Shown here: one piece after another, positions 33,965-47,279 of the stretch
How positions within the stretch are numbered: the first letter of the stretch is position 1
How the letters are laid out: every line of letters starts with the position of its first letter
The notes under the pieces: generated by a model
Told to the model about the DNA's origin: nothing
Seen by the model: the letters and a program-made list of their open reading frames with translations, nothing else
Databases searched by the model: none
Position numbers and translations under genes: made by a program
Source: Nageia nagi
Lineage: Eukaryota > Pinophyta
Direction: 5' to 3'
Length of the DNA stretch: 64,000 bases
NCBI GenBank assembly: GCA_050084985.1
Contig: JBITNC010000001.1
Span: forward strand, 77,934,001 to 77,998,000

Positions 33965-34510
33965 TTACAGACACACGTCTTCTTGATTCCTCTATCTTTT
34001 ATCAATGTTCTTACTCTTTGAACATCATTCTAGCCGCCCACTTTAACATAGATATTCGAAAGAAAAACATTAGATGGAGGAAATTCAAGCTCCTTCAATA
34101 AATCAATTCTTCTTGATTCATATATCTTTTATCAATGTTCTTACTCTTTCAACATATTCTAGCCGTCCACTTTAGCATAGATATTCGAAAGAAAAACATA
34201 AGATTGACAAACATGATTATAGCCACACAGATTCCCTGATTCTCACATTCTTGTGTGATCTATATACACCAAGATAACACATCCTCACATCCAATTCAGA
34301 TTTTATGGGAATCTGTACCTATTGCAGTATACGAAACTGTGCTTGCATTGCGCATACTATCAAACAATTTGCGTCCTTCTTCTTTCCATCATACTGCACT
34401 TGCATTAAAATCTCTAACACCTTTTTAGAAAAACCCATTTCGTGCGTATCTTGTGATCATTGCTTTCCATGAAAATCTATCTATCTGCTGTTGTTAAACA
34501 GTGCACAGGT
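33965..34510 (-). pseudogene. PPR (pentatricopeptide repeat) gene remnant
   Basis: The minus strand from about 34500 reads SWKAMITRYARNG and then, after a +1 shift, FSKKVLEILMQVQYDG and a degraded DANCLIVCAMQAQF. This is the end of one PPR motif, the next motif and the start of the PxACA segment. Further on come two copies of a C-terminal E-type motif: YVFLSNIYAKVDG with VERVRTLIKD (34203-34109), and NVFLSNIYVKVGG with NDVQRVRTLIKDRGIKK (34073-33970). PPR proteins bind organellar RNA and guide editing or splicing; plant genomes carry hundreds. Stops, a shift and missing motifs make this a relic. Confidence 0.8.
33979..34203. repeat. Tandem duplication of about 95 bp in the PPR E-motif region
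   Basis: 33979-34073 and 34109-34203 are about 90 percent alike by eye, separated by 35 bp. Both encode the same part of the PPR C-terminal E motif on the minus strand, so the copy arose inside the former coding region. Confidence 0.85.
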
Positions 34511-36259
34511 ATGTTCTTTTTACAAAATCTGCTCCATACATAACTTGCATTTATTTGGAGAGAAGAGTTTTTTTCTTTTTCCACAGTGAACGTCCTTTAG
34601 TCAAAAGGACCAGTAATTACGACGTGGATGGCGTCCATATTTGAAGTGATGAAAATGGTTGTCATCCCTTGCAATAATTTCTGGCATGACAATTATCAAA
34701 TACTTAGGTCTTCGCAACTGTAGTGGGGTTATCTCTATCCTTCTTCCACTCGCATTTCAACCCCACCAAAGCGATTTGAAAGCCTGGTTTTTTCAGATGG
34801 CCGATTTGATATGGGGGAGTGGAGCCGATCAATTTTAAAGACATGTTCTAAAATGTAGTCTTTATTTTTTCTAATGATTTTTTTCTTATATATTTATATA
34901 ATAAAATTTTGAAAATTTGATCCATAATTTAGTTTTCAAAATATAGGTGGTAACATCATTTATGATGAATGTTTGATTAGGTTAATAATATCTAATACCA
35001 TACTTTTTCAACTTCCTTTTTATCATGGTTTTAATTTTTGGATCAAAGTGTTTTTTTTAATGAAAGGATTTTACTTCATCTTTGAGAGGTATTACATGTT
35101 AGAAGATATCTTTATATAAACCTTTTAAATCTTTGTATGTTTAGACGAATAGATCTTTAAATTATTTGAAAATCTCTATAAATTCATCTCTTTTGTTTGT
35201 TGCACATTGAGTACCTAGAGTAATCTCTTATAGTTCACCATTTGGATTTAAGTTATAGGTAATTGTACTCTTCATCTCTTCTTTCTTAAGATCTTGATGA
35301 TTGAAATGACCATTTCAATTGTATAAGTTTTCTAGTGTAATCATCCTAGCTGGAATCCTATTTATTTCCAACTACATGATTTGATTACTTTGTACAATTC
35401 TTGATGAAAATTCTGTTGACATTGAATTTTGGTACTCCTAAGGTGGCCTTGCTTAGGTGTTTTATCATATTAATTGTATATTATGTTATTAAGTGTTTTA
35501 ATATATTATTTATAATATTATATGTTATATTATCTCGTTATAGAATATTATTCATGTGGTGTCTTTCTAGTCTTGTAGGTACCCCAACATCGATGTTAGC
35601 CTCAAGGTATTCTATGAAGGAGTGCATTTTCTTATAAGAAAGGGAATACCTCACATGGGTTCATCATCAAATCTCTTCTTGATATGCCCATGCTTATTAT
35701 ATTCCAAGGTGTTCTTTAACACCACCTATTGGGATAGAGATTTGATTATCACACAAGCACTATCATTCTTTCATTTGGCTATTATATGCTAGATTAGGTT
35801 TATTGTTTATCATACTATTGTTTAGATCTTGGTTGCAGACTTTATTGATTGGAGGCTTAGCATTTATGCTCTCTTGAAGTTAACACTACTATTTGTGAGC
35901 TCAACATTCACACTCCTATGTGTGCTCGTGTTAGTGTTCTTATCTACTATTGGTTTGGAGTTCACACACCAAGATCATCTATCCACGATAAGTTTCTATT
36001 TGCATATCTCTTTGACATCCAAGTAAGGTGATAGGTATTTAACTCTTTCAAATATCTTATCTCCTTAGGTTTATTTGGCATTAGATTTGATCCAATAATT
36101 TGAATATTTCATTTATGTATTATTTTATAATTCAAGTATTTCAGATTATTGTATTCTTGTTATTCAATTTATTTGTGTATTATTGCATATTATCACATAT
36201 GTATATTTAGCATAGTTTCTACTTAGGTTCTCCTATGGATCACTAAAAACATTCAACAT
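34511..36259. other. Intergenic DNA, probable gypsy LTR at its right end
   Basis: 34560-34840 is somewhat GC-richer and may be the former upstream part of the PPR relic. From about 35400 onward the sequence looks like a plus-strand gypsy LTR ending at about 36259, judged from the primer-site match that follows. Its left end and partner were not found. Confidence 0.35.
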
Positions 36260-36275
36260 ATTGGTGCCCACCTTT
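36260..36275 (+). other. Possible gypsy primer binding site
   Basis: TATTGGTGCCCACC resembles the TTGGCGCCCACCGTGGGG primer site of many plant gypsy elements, with one change and loss of the second half. It follows a CATTCAACA end. Confidence 0.4.
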
Positions 36276-37290
36276 TTATAGCATATCCTTCTCTTAATTA
36301 GGGTTGAAAAGTGTTGCTCAAACCTACTTTGAATTTTTAATTTAAAAGAATCAAATTTTTTGTGGAATTCTTCATAAGAAATTCTAGGTTTTGTTTACTC
36401 TTAATTTATCTTAATTTTCTAAAAAATTATAAATCCCTATTTCTTTAGAATTATTAAAAAATTGAGGGTAATTTTTTTGTAGAATTTAATTTTTGATCAA
36501 TACCCTTGATTATGAGTCTAAATTTTGAAAATTTGGTGGCTATTTGTGCCCTAGAATTTTGTCTAAATCCTAAGTATTCATGGTAGGAAATTTTTATAAG
36601 GTAATATTAGGTTTATTTGCATTCTTTTTCATGGGATTTTAAGATTATAAAATTTTTATGGAATTTTATTTTTGCATAAAGCCTTTAATTTGAAAGGTTA
36701 TTTTGTTTAATTTGGGGTATTTTTGCATTAATTTGTTTTTATCCCATTCATATATAATTATTATTGGAAGATATTGGTGGTTTTTAAAAGTCATGTATTG
36801 TACACAATGGATGACCAATGCTTTATTATTGAATTATAAAAATGTTGTGTTATAAATTGGTAATATTATATCCTACATGTTTATCATATTGCATGTTACC
36901 AATTTCAAATCTATGTACTACATTACTAACGTGTGTGACATGAATATCATTATGTATTATCTTATGTATCATATTATATGATATCTTTGGTCATAATTTT
37001 ATACCTACTATAAATGTCAAAGATGAAGAGCTTCATGAGGTAAGTAACATACTTAAGCAAGTTAAGAATGATGATGGTATTCTTAAGGAATACATTGCTC
37101 ATGATATTATTAAGGAAAATATTGTTTTAAAATAAAATACTAGTATTGCTCAAAATGATAATGATATGATTATTGCTAATACTTCTATTGGTGATGTCAC
37201 TACTAAATCAAATGATAGTGATGCTCAAGATGCCATGATTGATGATGATACTCTGGATACTCATACTAGTCATAATGATGTGATTCCCAT
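36276..37290 (+). other. Gypsy leader-like DNA with a short acidic reading stretch
   Basis: This is AT-rich. At about 37060-37300 one plus-strand frame reads as an Asp/Asn-rich stretch (GDVTTKSNDSDAQDAMIDDD) broken by a stop. I do not recognise the family. Confidence 0.3.
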
Positions 37291-37491
37291 TGTGATATTA
37301 GAATAAATAATACATTAACTAAATAGATACATTTAGGTATCTAATATTGTAATAAATGTAATGTTAATATATTATTAACATTACTAATGTTTAGGTTGAT
37401 ATTAGGGTTTATGGTTAATGGCATTGTATTTAAACCCTTCTCTTCAATAATGGGATATCTCTCTCGTTAATTTCCAATATGGTCTCAGATC
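37291..37491 (+). repeat. Short copia-type LTR of about 185 bp followed by a methionine primer site
   Basis: The sequence starts TGTGATATTAGAATAAAT and runs to TTTCCA at about 37475. It is followed by TATGGTCTCAGATC, one or two bases from the methionine-tRNA primer site. A TATTTAAACC box lies near 37429. The LTR size is typical of small copia or TRIM elements. No coding region or second LTR of this family was found; it interrupts or adjoins the minus-strand gypsy remnant. Confidence 0.55.
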
Positions 37492-37762
37492 TCAACTTAT
37501 TTTCTTCCTTCTCTCCTCAGTCTAACCAGTGAAGTTGTGGTTGTTTGCCATAACTTAGGGATGATTGTGCTAGAAAAGTGAAGAACAAGAAGATGAGAAG
37601 AAGTTTTTTGGTTTCCATCAACCATTGTTAAAATTTGAGAGACTGATAAATTATCAACTTTTGAGTGATAAAGACCAAATCAAATTCTTGAAGCAACATT
37701 ACCCACTTTGCAATCCTTTTGAATAGGTAGGACATGGATATGAGATATTTGAGAGGATCTTC

Positions 37763-37945
37763 TTAAGCTCTGACATATGTAGTATTTCTAAGCATGTAAT
37801 GTATTAACTTTTTAGTTGAGAATACTATAGCAAAGTACATCTTTTCAATTGGGGTGTACCTTGTCTCATAAGAAAGTAAAATCTTATGGACATAATAGAT
37901 TGCTCTTTCCTTGTTATTGTCATCATTTTGAGCTAGCATTTCCAC
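37763..37945 (-). pseudogene. Gypsy RNase H remnant of the outer minus-strand element
   Basis: The minus-strand frame includes AQNDDNNKERAIYYVHKILL, YETRYTPIEKMYFAIVF and KKLIHYMLRNTTYVRA. This matches the gypsy RNase H segment QxDxxGKExAIYYxSKxLxxxExxYxxxEKxxLAxVxAxxKxRxYL. RT and integrase are not seen next to it, so the pol gene has large deletions. Confidence 0.82.
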
Positions 37946-39498
<1,553 letters not shown>

Positions 39499-40540
39499 TT
39501 ATTCTATATGAATAGTAACCTGCTTTCCTTTATGCATAAATTTAATTGACTGATGAAAAGTGGAAGTAACAATCCTAATGTTATGAATCCAATCTCTATT
39601 AAGTAACAAGTTATATGGCAATTTCACTTGAAAAATATACACTTTTTGAAGAACCATTTTACCACCTACTTCAATAGGCATAGATACATATCTAATATAT
39701 TCTTTTTTAGTATTATCAAACCCTTTAATGCTAATAGTGGTTCTTTTCATTTTTTCATATATGAAAGGGAAGTGTTTTTGCAATAATTCAGTGAAACATA
39801 AATTGATATTTCAACCAGTATCAATCAAAGATTTTTTTTAACAAGAACACCATTAATGTTAACATGAACATATAGTCCTAAAATTTTATCAAAAACATAT
39901 TTACTAGGTAATTCACTCTCTTGAAAGGAAAATATATTACAAACTAAATCAATATCAAGATTTCCTACCAACTCAACAAATTTAGTAATAAGTATATCTG
40001 CATCAACTTCAATTTTCTTAAGTTCATCAAAAAAATCATCTCTATGTTCAATTAACAATTGTAAAAGTTCACAAATACTTATCTTGGTATGAGTTCCCTT
40101 TAATTTCTTAAGGTGTTATTACACATTAGGATTATGAGGTACTTTTGTTTGCTCTATTGTAGCTAGATTGACACTCCATCTACGTATTTCTCTCCTAAAA
40201 TCATCGCATAGTTTTTGGTTGAAGATGATATTTGATGTGAGTGGTTCAAAATCCTCTAAATCTACTACACAAGCCTCATATTGTATCTTGCCATTATCTA
40301 CCAATTTTTTATAATTACTTTCTAAAGATCATACATGCATTTATTTTATGACCTTTAACCTTATGATATTTGTAAGATTCTAATTCATTGTACCAACTAG
40401 GTTTATCATCATGAGGAATTAGCTCTTGTTTTGTATCAAGTTTGATTAGTCCTTTTTGTAAACAATATTTGAACATAACTATTATTATTTCATAATCACA
40501 CTCTAAAGATAAGGTAGCATTATGATATTCTTTATTCTTT
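39499..40540 (-). pseudogene. Gypsy gag C-terminus and protease of the outer minus-strand element
   Basis: From 40540 downward the minus strand gives MFKYCLQKGLIKLDTKQE, KPSWYNELESYKYHKVKGHK, NACMIFRK, then a long linker and a retropepsin region (about 39830-39500): a degraded LIDTG site, TISIKGFDNTKKE, MPIEVGGKMVLQ and YNLLLNRDWIH. The zinc-knuckle-like YKYHKxxGHxxxxC has lost its first Cys. The N-terminal gag half is at 54720-55566, on the other side of the inserted plus-strand gypsy. Confidence 0.82.
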
Positions 40541-40546
40541 CATTCC

Positions 40547-42354
40547 TTTCAAATAAAATCATTCATAATTCTCATTTCTTATTCCCCTTTCATGACTTTG
40601 TAAATTTGGAAGTCATCTTTATTCTTTATGATTAGTCAATTTTATCAATTTTTGCTTAGTATGGGTAGTCAAAGTGCTATCAATAGTCTGGGTGCTATAA
40701 ATGTAAATAGGTCATAAATAGTTTTGGTAACTTAACCATTATATTGTTTAAAAGTGAGCATTTTCATGTAAATAACTCCTAAAGGATGGTCATAGTTCAA
40801 TTGGGTGTATTTTGGTAATTGTACATAGGTTTAAGGTCATAAGGTGTTATAAATATTTCTAATTCATATCCAGGAAGTGTGGTAATATATCCAAGAAATA
40901 CCATAGCATGTAAGGGAAGTAAATATTTAAGTCTATTTTAGTTATTATCGAAATCTAAGTCTTTTTGAGAAATATTGTAAATATGAGTTTCTATTGAGTT
41001 AAAGTTAGTCAAAGTTACTAGCAGGTAATATTGTAAAGCCCATGGATTTCCACCATGTGCTAAAAATTAGCAAGAGATATTGTAAGAAGTGCATCCTCTA
41101 AGACCCATCAATTTGAAGTGATGATATCATACCTTTTCTTAAAAATAGTGGGTACTAAGATAATCTTCAACAGGTACTACATAAAGAATATTTAGTGGTA
41201 GATATTTTAGAAGACCAAAAAATAGAACCTATTGATTTTGAGTAATGACATCACATATTTTACCAAAAATTGATGGGTGTTAAAGAAAATCTTTGCCATC
41301 ACTAAACCCTACCAAAATAAAGTAGAACCTATCGTACTAAGAAAGGAATAATGAGTTAAGGAGAACACTCATGTCCACTTAATCATGAGTGTTTAACCCC
41401 TAAGGCTCTGTCAATGACTCATTTTCACATGATAGTAGTAGTTCTTCCTTAGATTTCAATGATACATTCTTCATTGCCTGCACTATTCCATACAACCTAG
41501 AGCTAAAGTAATGACCATACATGGTTATAAAACATTATATGGATATTGATAGAACATAGAGACAAGCTATATTAATTAAGTCAATGGACCATGCCTTCAC
41601 AATCAACTACAATCACAACAAGATGTAGTCAATGATAGATCAAAGAGATTATGATTAGGAAGTATAATAGTTCAAAGATATTAAACTCCTAGACCTTGGT
41701 GTTGATTGTACTTAGTCACTATGCAATCTAGCACAATTATGATTATAATTTGTAAATAGTTCCTTATACTATTCTTAGTAAATAGAGTAATTAAAGAGAA
41801 ATAATGGTGGATAACCACCCAATGGTAGATGTAAATATATAAATAGTGGACTATTATAGGTCCAAAGAGTTGAACATTTTAGAAATTTTTCCTAGTGTAT
41901 GAGATGTTTTATGTGTGATTGTAAAATATGATGATGCTTTGCCCTTCATGATTTGTGGTTGTTCATTATGTTTTGGTAAATATTATGCATGAAGTATTTT
42001 ATTAAGTTATGGCTATGTATTGTAATTGTGAGACCCCAAGAGTAAGATAGTTTTCTATTCATAATCTTGGCTATGGATTTCTTCCTATGTGGTAATGCCC
42101 AAGCTAGTTAGTTTTAGTTTACCTTCTTTATTTTGCTCATTTGTCTCTTTTCTATTACTCTATATTTTATCTATTTCTAGTTACTTTTAACCTTAATATA
42201 GATAGGAATATACCTATAATCTAGATATTGAGTAGAGAATCCCAATGAGCACACTCTTCCACCACCTTCTGCTCTTTCAAGGACCCTACTATTATGAGTA
42301 ATGGAGAACATGACTAGATCAAACCTTTGAGATTATATTATACCAATCAATAGT
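40547..42354 (+). repeat. Gypsy 5' LTR, about 1.8 kb
   Basis: It matches 52877-54698 throughout: start TTTCAAATAAAATCAT, TATA box in TATATAAATAGTGG at about 41835, end near ACCAATCAATAGTA. The 5' tip reads CC where the 3' copy reads TG, so the precise start is uncertain by a few bases. An internal segment of roughly 130 bp (CCATCAATTTGAAGTGATGA form) is repeated within the LTR at about 41100 and 41225. Confidence 0.85.
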
Positions 42355-42365
42355 AGAAAAGTCCA

Positions 42366-42385
42366 TTTTTGGCATGTTTGATGGG
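42366..42385 (+). other. Gypsy primer-site-like sequence
   Basis: TTTTTGGCATGTTTGATGGG follows the LTR end. The same motif with fewer changes (TTTTTGGCATGCCCAATGGG) follows the LTR of the gypsy at 57917, so this is probably the shared primer site of this group. Confidence 0.6.
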
Positions 42386-42675
42386 ATATAAACTAAATTC
42401 AATATTTAGTGGGCATGAAGATGCTTGATAGTTATGTTTGGTATGCTATCACTTAGTAATTTTAAATAAGGTTTTATTACCTTATTGATAACTTTTCTAT
42501 CAACCAATCAATATTTAAAACCCTATCACATCTAGAACATAGACTTACTAGAATTAGTGCCAAAAATTCCTTAAGATAGCCTAGATTTCAAGAGCTATTA
42601 GTTACTAAAATGAGAATTAGGTGAAATATTTCTTGAACATTTTCCCCTCAAATTATCTTAAGAGCTATCCCATTA

Positions 42676-43560
42676 TTGACCATATTTGAATCTACCCCAC
42701 AAAATCCTTCACCTAATACTAGTGGTCCAAACATGGCCCATGTTGCTCCTTCTTATTTACTTGGTTGGAATAACAAACATCCCTTGGTTTTCCCTACTAA
42801 TTCCCCAACTATTCCCCAAGCAACTTTCAAAGTTTTTCCTAAATATGATGGGTATAGAGAGATTCCATATAAACATTATTAGGATGTCTATCTTTTGGCT
42901 TTAAGTTTTGATATTATTGATGAAACTATTATGACCTAATTGCTATCACATTCTGTTAAAGGTAAAGAAGATGAATGGTTTAGAATTCTCACTCCCCAAT
43001 CTATAAATATATGGGGAGAGTTATGTAAAGCCTTGATCAAAATATTTTTTTGCTAACGATGATGATAGTACTTTTTTGAGCTTTATATAATGTATCAAAA
43101 GGTACCCTCATGAGTCTATTGATGATTTCAACATAATATTTGAGAAAAAATGGAAGTTTATTCTAGTAAGGATTAGAACAATAAATGCACAAGCCTTGTT
43201 ATACTATAGGAAAGGTATACTATAGGATCTCAATATGCTTATTTTCATGTCTAAAAATACTTTCCTTGATGTTTACAAGATAGCTAAAACTTTTGAACAT
43301 ACCTTGGTATTGTTTGGAAAGATGTTGCCAAGATCTATCATACCTTTGTTTCCCAATTTCCCCCCTAAAAAAGCTCTACAAATATCTCACCTTGGAGTAT
43401 TATCCTTGCCACCCCCTCCTCCTAATCCCATAATATAGAATCAAGTACTAGTGTTACCTGCCTTTACATATACAAAATAAGTACTAATTTTAATGTCAAG
43501 AGGAAAAAAGAATAAGAAAATTGGACGTAACCATCAAGAATCTTACAAATAAGATCACTC
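42676..43560 (+). pseudogene. Gypsy gag remnant
   Basis: The frame opens at 42676 and includes FKVFPKYDGYREIPYKHY, then DVYLLALSFDIIDE and, after shifts, EDEWFRILTPQSINIWGEL, the usual gypsy gag order (FxGxxxPxxHxxxY, AxxWF, SIxxWxEL). A second open part at 43235-43438 ends in a proline run (PPPPPNP). No intact zinc knuckle was seen. Confidence 0.7.
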
Positions 43561-44400
43561 TACAAGAGAGGTAGAATCAAGGCTTCAACTACAAAATATA
43601 TGATAACCAGTATCAACCAAAATTCCATACCAAAAATAATCAAATATAACAACCTATTTTTCCTAAAGAAATTGATAATATGGTTATGACTAGTGCTTTA
43701 AAGAGTGATGTAATGGGCATTATAGAATGGTGCCCTCCATGTTTAGCTCATAATTTTATAGAATCCTATGCGATGTACCAAGATCAACACTTGGGTTTAC
43801 ATTTTGATCAAATGGTATAACTTGCATTAGATCTTACTACAAATCTTACCATGGTTAATTTTTTGCTTTCAAGTTATGTTGGAGAACAAGCTAAATGTGT
43901 CCAAACTAGAGTCTCTTCTTCAATGATTCTGCAATAAGTCAAGACTCTTAGCAAAATCAACAAATGATCAAGCTTCACTAGATCAAAAAAGAGCTAAGGA
44001 TCCTATGCTCCAACCATTGAATCAAGAGAATCAACTTCCTAGATATCATAATCATATTTTTTAAAATTCAAGTAATACTACCTTTGTAATAGGAAATCCC
44101 ACTGTGACTAGAAAAGGAGCCCATAAAAAGAAAGGTCTCATCCATTAATATATCCTTTCATCATTTATCATCATAAGGAAAAGGCAACTCATTAGTTCAA
44201 ATCACATCAACCTATTGAAACTAGTAAGTTTTCCCCTTATGCTCCATATAACATTGTGAAAGAATTGAAGAAAATAACTTCTAGAATGTTAACATTTGAT
44301 GCATTAAGAATTTTGGATCAAATTGACCTTTCGTAAGAGGCTTTGAAGTTTTAAAATAATAATAAAAAGGTAAATGAGGGAAACATTATTTTTACAATAT
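43561..44400 (+). other. Gypsy gag-protease linker, decayed
   Basis: This lies between gag and protease and is A-rich, with frames broken every 20-40 codons. No domain was recognised. Confidence 0.5.
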
Positions 44401-44830
44401 CTTATGATTTCCCTCTAACTCCTATAGGAATAAGAAGACCCCCACCTTTCTACCTATCCCTTAGACTAGAAGGTTGGCTAGTTAATAATTGCATGATAGA
44501 TACCAGAGTTGCCATTATTATCATTCCCAAAGCAATTGTAAATGAAATAAAATTGTACAATACTTGATGCATAGATGGAGTCATATAGTTAGATTCTTCC
44601 TTAGTAGATGTTGTTGGTAGTGTTAAAGTAGCTTCAATAACTCTAAATGTATTCCTTGATATTTTTGTCATTCAAGATATTATTGTTGTTGATATTCCAC
44701 CTATATTTGGAATATGTTTGTCGAGAGAGTTTACTACCAAATTGGGAGGATATCTAGCTTTAGATTATACACATATTCTACTCCCCTTCCAAAATAAATA
44801 AGTAACGATTCTAAATGAGGGTACCAAAAG
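44400..44830 (+). pseudogene. Gypsy protease remnant
   Basis: The plus strand gives NCMIDTRVAIIIIPKAI, in the position and shape of the retropepsin active-site loop (usual form xLIDGGAAVNVMPxxxx), then GSVKVASITLNVFLDI and a VVDIPPIFGI segment resembling the second half of the fold. The catalytic Asp is kept but the Gly residues are not. Confidence 0.6.
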
Positions 44831-45049
44831 TATTCATCTTAAGAAGATCATAGAGAAAAAATGTTTGAATGACCCTAACCTAGTCAAAGTTTTTGAAAGA
44901 GATACACTTAGAGAAACATTTTTAACCATAAAGATTCTTTTAGAAAATGACCTTAATTACCAAGTCACTAACATTGGTATGAGAAACTATTATTTATATT
45001 AAAATGTGTAGCAAATCTCAACCATAGTTGAAAGAGAGCATGAAATATG

Positions 45050-45480
45050 GATAATGTACTTTGATGAAGCTAGATGTTAACATGGCTATGGGGATGATGG
45101 TCTTGCATTTAAATCACCAAAAAGATATATGAGAAGATTCTCATTCAAATTCATATGGGTTTGCATAAATAATGTTGCTGAGTGTGAAACCCTTTATTTA
45201 TGGTTATCCAAAGCTATTATCATGGGTATTAGATGACTAATGGTGCATGGTGATTTTGAATTGGTAATAAAGAAAGTTAGAAACTAGATCAATGAAAAAT
45301 ATCACTATATGAAGACCTATAGGAATAGGGTATGGAAATTACTAAATTCATTCTTAGAAATTAATTTTATCTCTTTTCCCAAAAGGTACAATCAAGTTGT
45401 TGATGCATTTGCTAGTAAGGGGGCACATTATAACCCTTCTCATTATAGAAGAGGAAGCTTTGGATTCAAAGTCTAATGTA
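45050..45480 (+). pseudogene. Extra RNase H-like domain upstream of RT
   Basis: The plus-strand frame with a few stops reads WIMYFDEARC, GDDGLAFKSPKR, NNVAECETLYLWLSKAI, MVHGDFELVIKKV, then PKRYNQVVDAFASKGAHYN. This is an RNase H fold in order, with all four acidic catalytic positions kept: Asp in YFDEA, Glu in VAECETL, Asp in HGDFEL and Asp in VVDAFAS. It is distinct from the gypsy RNase H, which follows RT at about 46800. Second RNase H domains are known in Tat-lineage plant elements; here the domain sits between protease and RT. Confidence 0.75.
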
Positions 45481-45829
45481 GGCCATTAGTACCTGATACT
45501 GTAAACTTCTGAAAGGTAATTTGAATTTGATGAGAAAATCATGAATTTCATGTTAAATGAGATAGTTGCTCATACCTTTAGTATTGAAGAACTACCTAAT
45601 TATTTCCAAGAGTCAAAATAGATACAACTCAAGAAAAATTTTATACCAAAAGGTTTACTCTCTTTTCAAAGGTTGTTCAACTCTAAAGATATTCAAAAGC
45701 CCAAGACTTTGGCTATTCAAAAAGAGGGTAATATCGAGATGGAAGTAGAACCTAGGAAATATATGAAGGTTGGATCAAAGTATTTTGAAGAAGAGAAAAC
45801 AATCATTTTTTAAATTTAGCATCAGTTAT

Positions 45830-46560
45830 CAAAGGAAATTACCTAGACTTATGATTATATGAAAATGTATGATAAAAATGTGATCCATCACACCATTGAG
45901 CTTGAGCTAGAGGTAAAACCATACAAAAAAAAAGTAGAGGTTGATTAACCCAAAAATAGAAGAAGCCATGAAGTAGGAGTTAATTAAATTGATAGATTCT
46001 AAAATTATCTATCCTATCAAGTATTCATATTGGGTTTCTCATCTTTTCCTATTAAGAAAAAAGAATGGAAAAATTAGGTTATGTGTAGACTTTAGAAATC
46101 TAAATCAAGTTTCTCTCAAGGATAATTATCCCTTCCCTCCCATGGAGCAAATTCTACACATAGTAGCTAGAGCATGCTATTTTTCTATGATTGATGGCTA
46201 CTCTGGATTCAACCAAATTTGGGTAAAGGATGAGGATCATTTCAAAACTACATTCACAACCAAATGGGAGACATTTGCATTTCAAAGAATGTCTTTCAAT
46301 CTCTCAAATGCTAGGGATACCTTTCAAGGATCCATGGACCATGCCTTTGGTGATATAATAAATAAGATTATTCTTGTCTACCTAGATGACATTACTATGT
46401 TTTCCAAAAGTAGAGAATATCATTTGCATCATCTTAGTAAAGTTTTTGTAAAATGTATAGAATTTGATATTTCAATTAATCCCAAAAAGTCTATTTTTAT
46501 GGTTAACCAAAAATAATTGCTTGGTCATATTGTCTTAAAAAGGGATTGGTAATTGATCCA
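45830..46560 (+). pseudogene. Gypsy reverse transcriptase
   Basis: The best-preserved protein of the element, open from 45989 to 46516. It contains SHLFLLRKKNGKIRLCVDFR, NLNQVSLKDNYPFPPMEQIL, FSMIDGYSGFNQI, FNLSNARDTFQGSMDHAF and the catalytic YLDD in ILVYLDDITMFS. Stops at about 45947 and 45974 cut the N-terminus, and a stop at 46514 precedes the thumb region. Confidence 0.93.
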
Positions 46561-47160
46561 GATAGATTGAAAGATATTGAAGCATTGCCTTTACCTTCAA
46601 ATAGGAAGTTTCTACAATCTTTCCTTGGTCAAAGCAATTTTGTTAGAAGATTTATTAATGATTTTTCAAAAATAGTTTCTCTAATCACAACAATGTTAAA
46701 GAAATATGTTATATTGTCTTGGTAAGAGGAAGCAAAGAAAGCTTTTTAAGATATTAAAAAGGCCATAACATAAGCCTTGTTTTGAAGAACCTTGATTTTT
46801 CAAAAGATTTTATTATGTATGCATATGGAGCAGAGAATTTGTTTTTGCTATTTTAGCATAAAAAGATGACTAGAAGGAAGAACATCCCATTGCCTTTCAT
46901 AGCCAAACACTGCATAATCATCAAAAAGGGTATTCATTTATTGAAAAGCAAGTTTTTTTCATAATGAAAGGACTTAAGAAGTTTAAGCATTATGTGTCCC
47001 AAAATAAAATTCTTGTATATACTATTCACCCTTATGTAAGAAATTGTGTCATTCAAGGAGAATTGGGTGAATGGAAAGCTGGTTGGATTACAAAAATAAT
47101 GGAATACATTATAGAAATCAAACCAACCAAGCTTATTAGGGGTAGGCCTCTCTATTAAAA
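46561..47160 (+). pseudogene. Gypsy RT thumb and RNase H remnant
   Basis: After a shift the frame reads DPDRLKDIEALPLPSNRKFL, FLGQSNFVRRFINDFSKI (thumb), then an RNase H with HPIAFHSQTLHNHQKGYSFI and KGLKKFKHYVSQNKILVYT. Several stops interrupt it. Confidence 0.85.
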
Positions 47161-47279
47161 TATGGTAAGGGCTTCACACATGATTGTTATCATAGAGGAT
47201 CAAGAGCATCTTAATCAAGAAAGTGATTGGATAAAATAATTTATTTTTATTTTAGAACCAGTAAATGTCCTAAATACTT

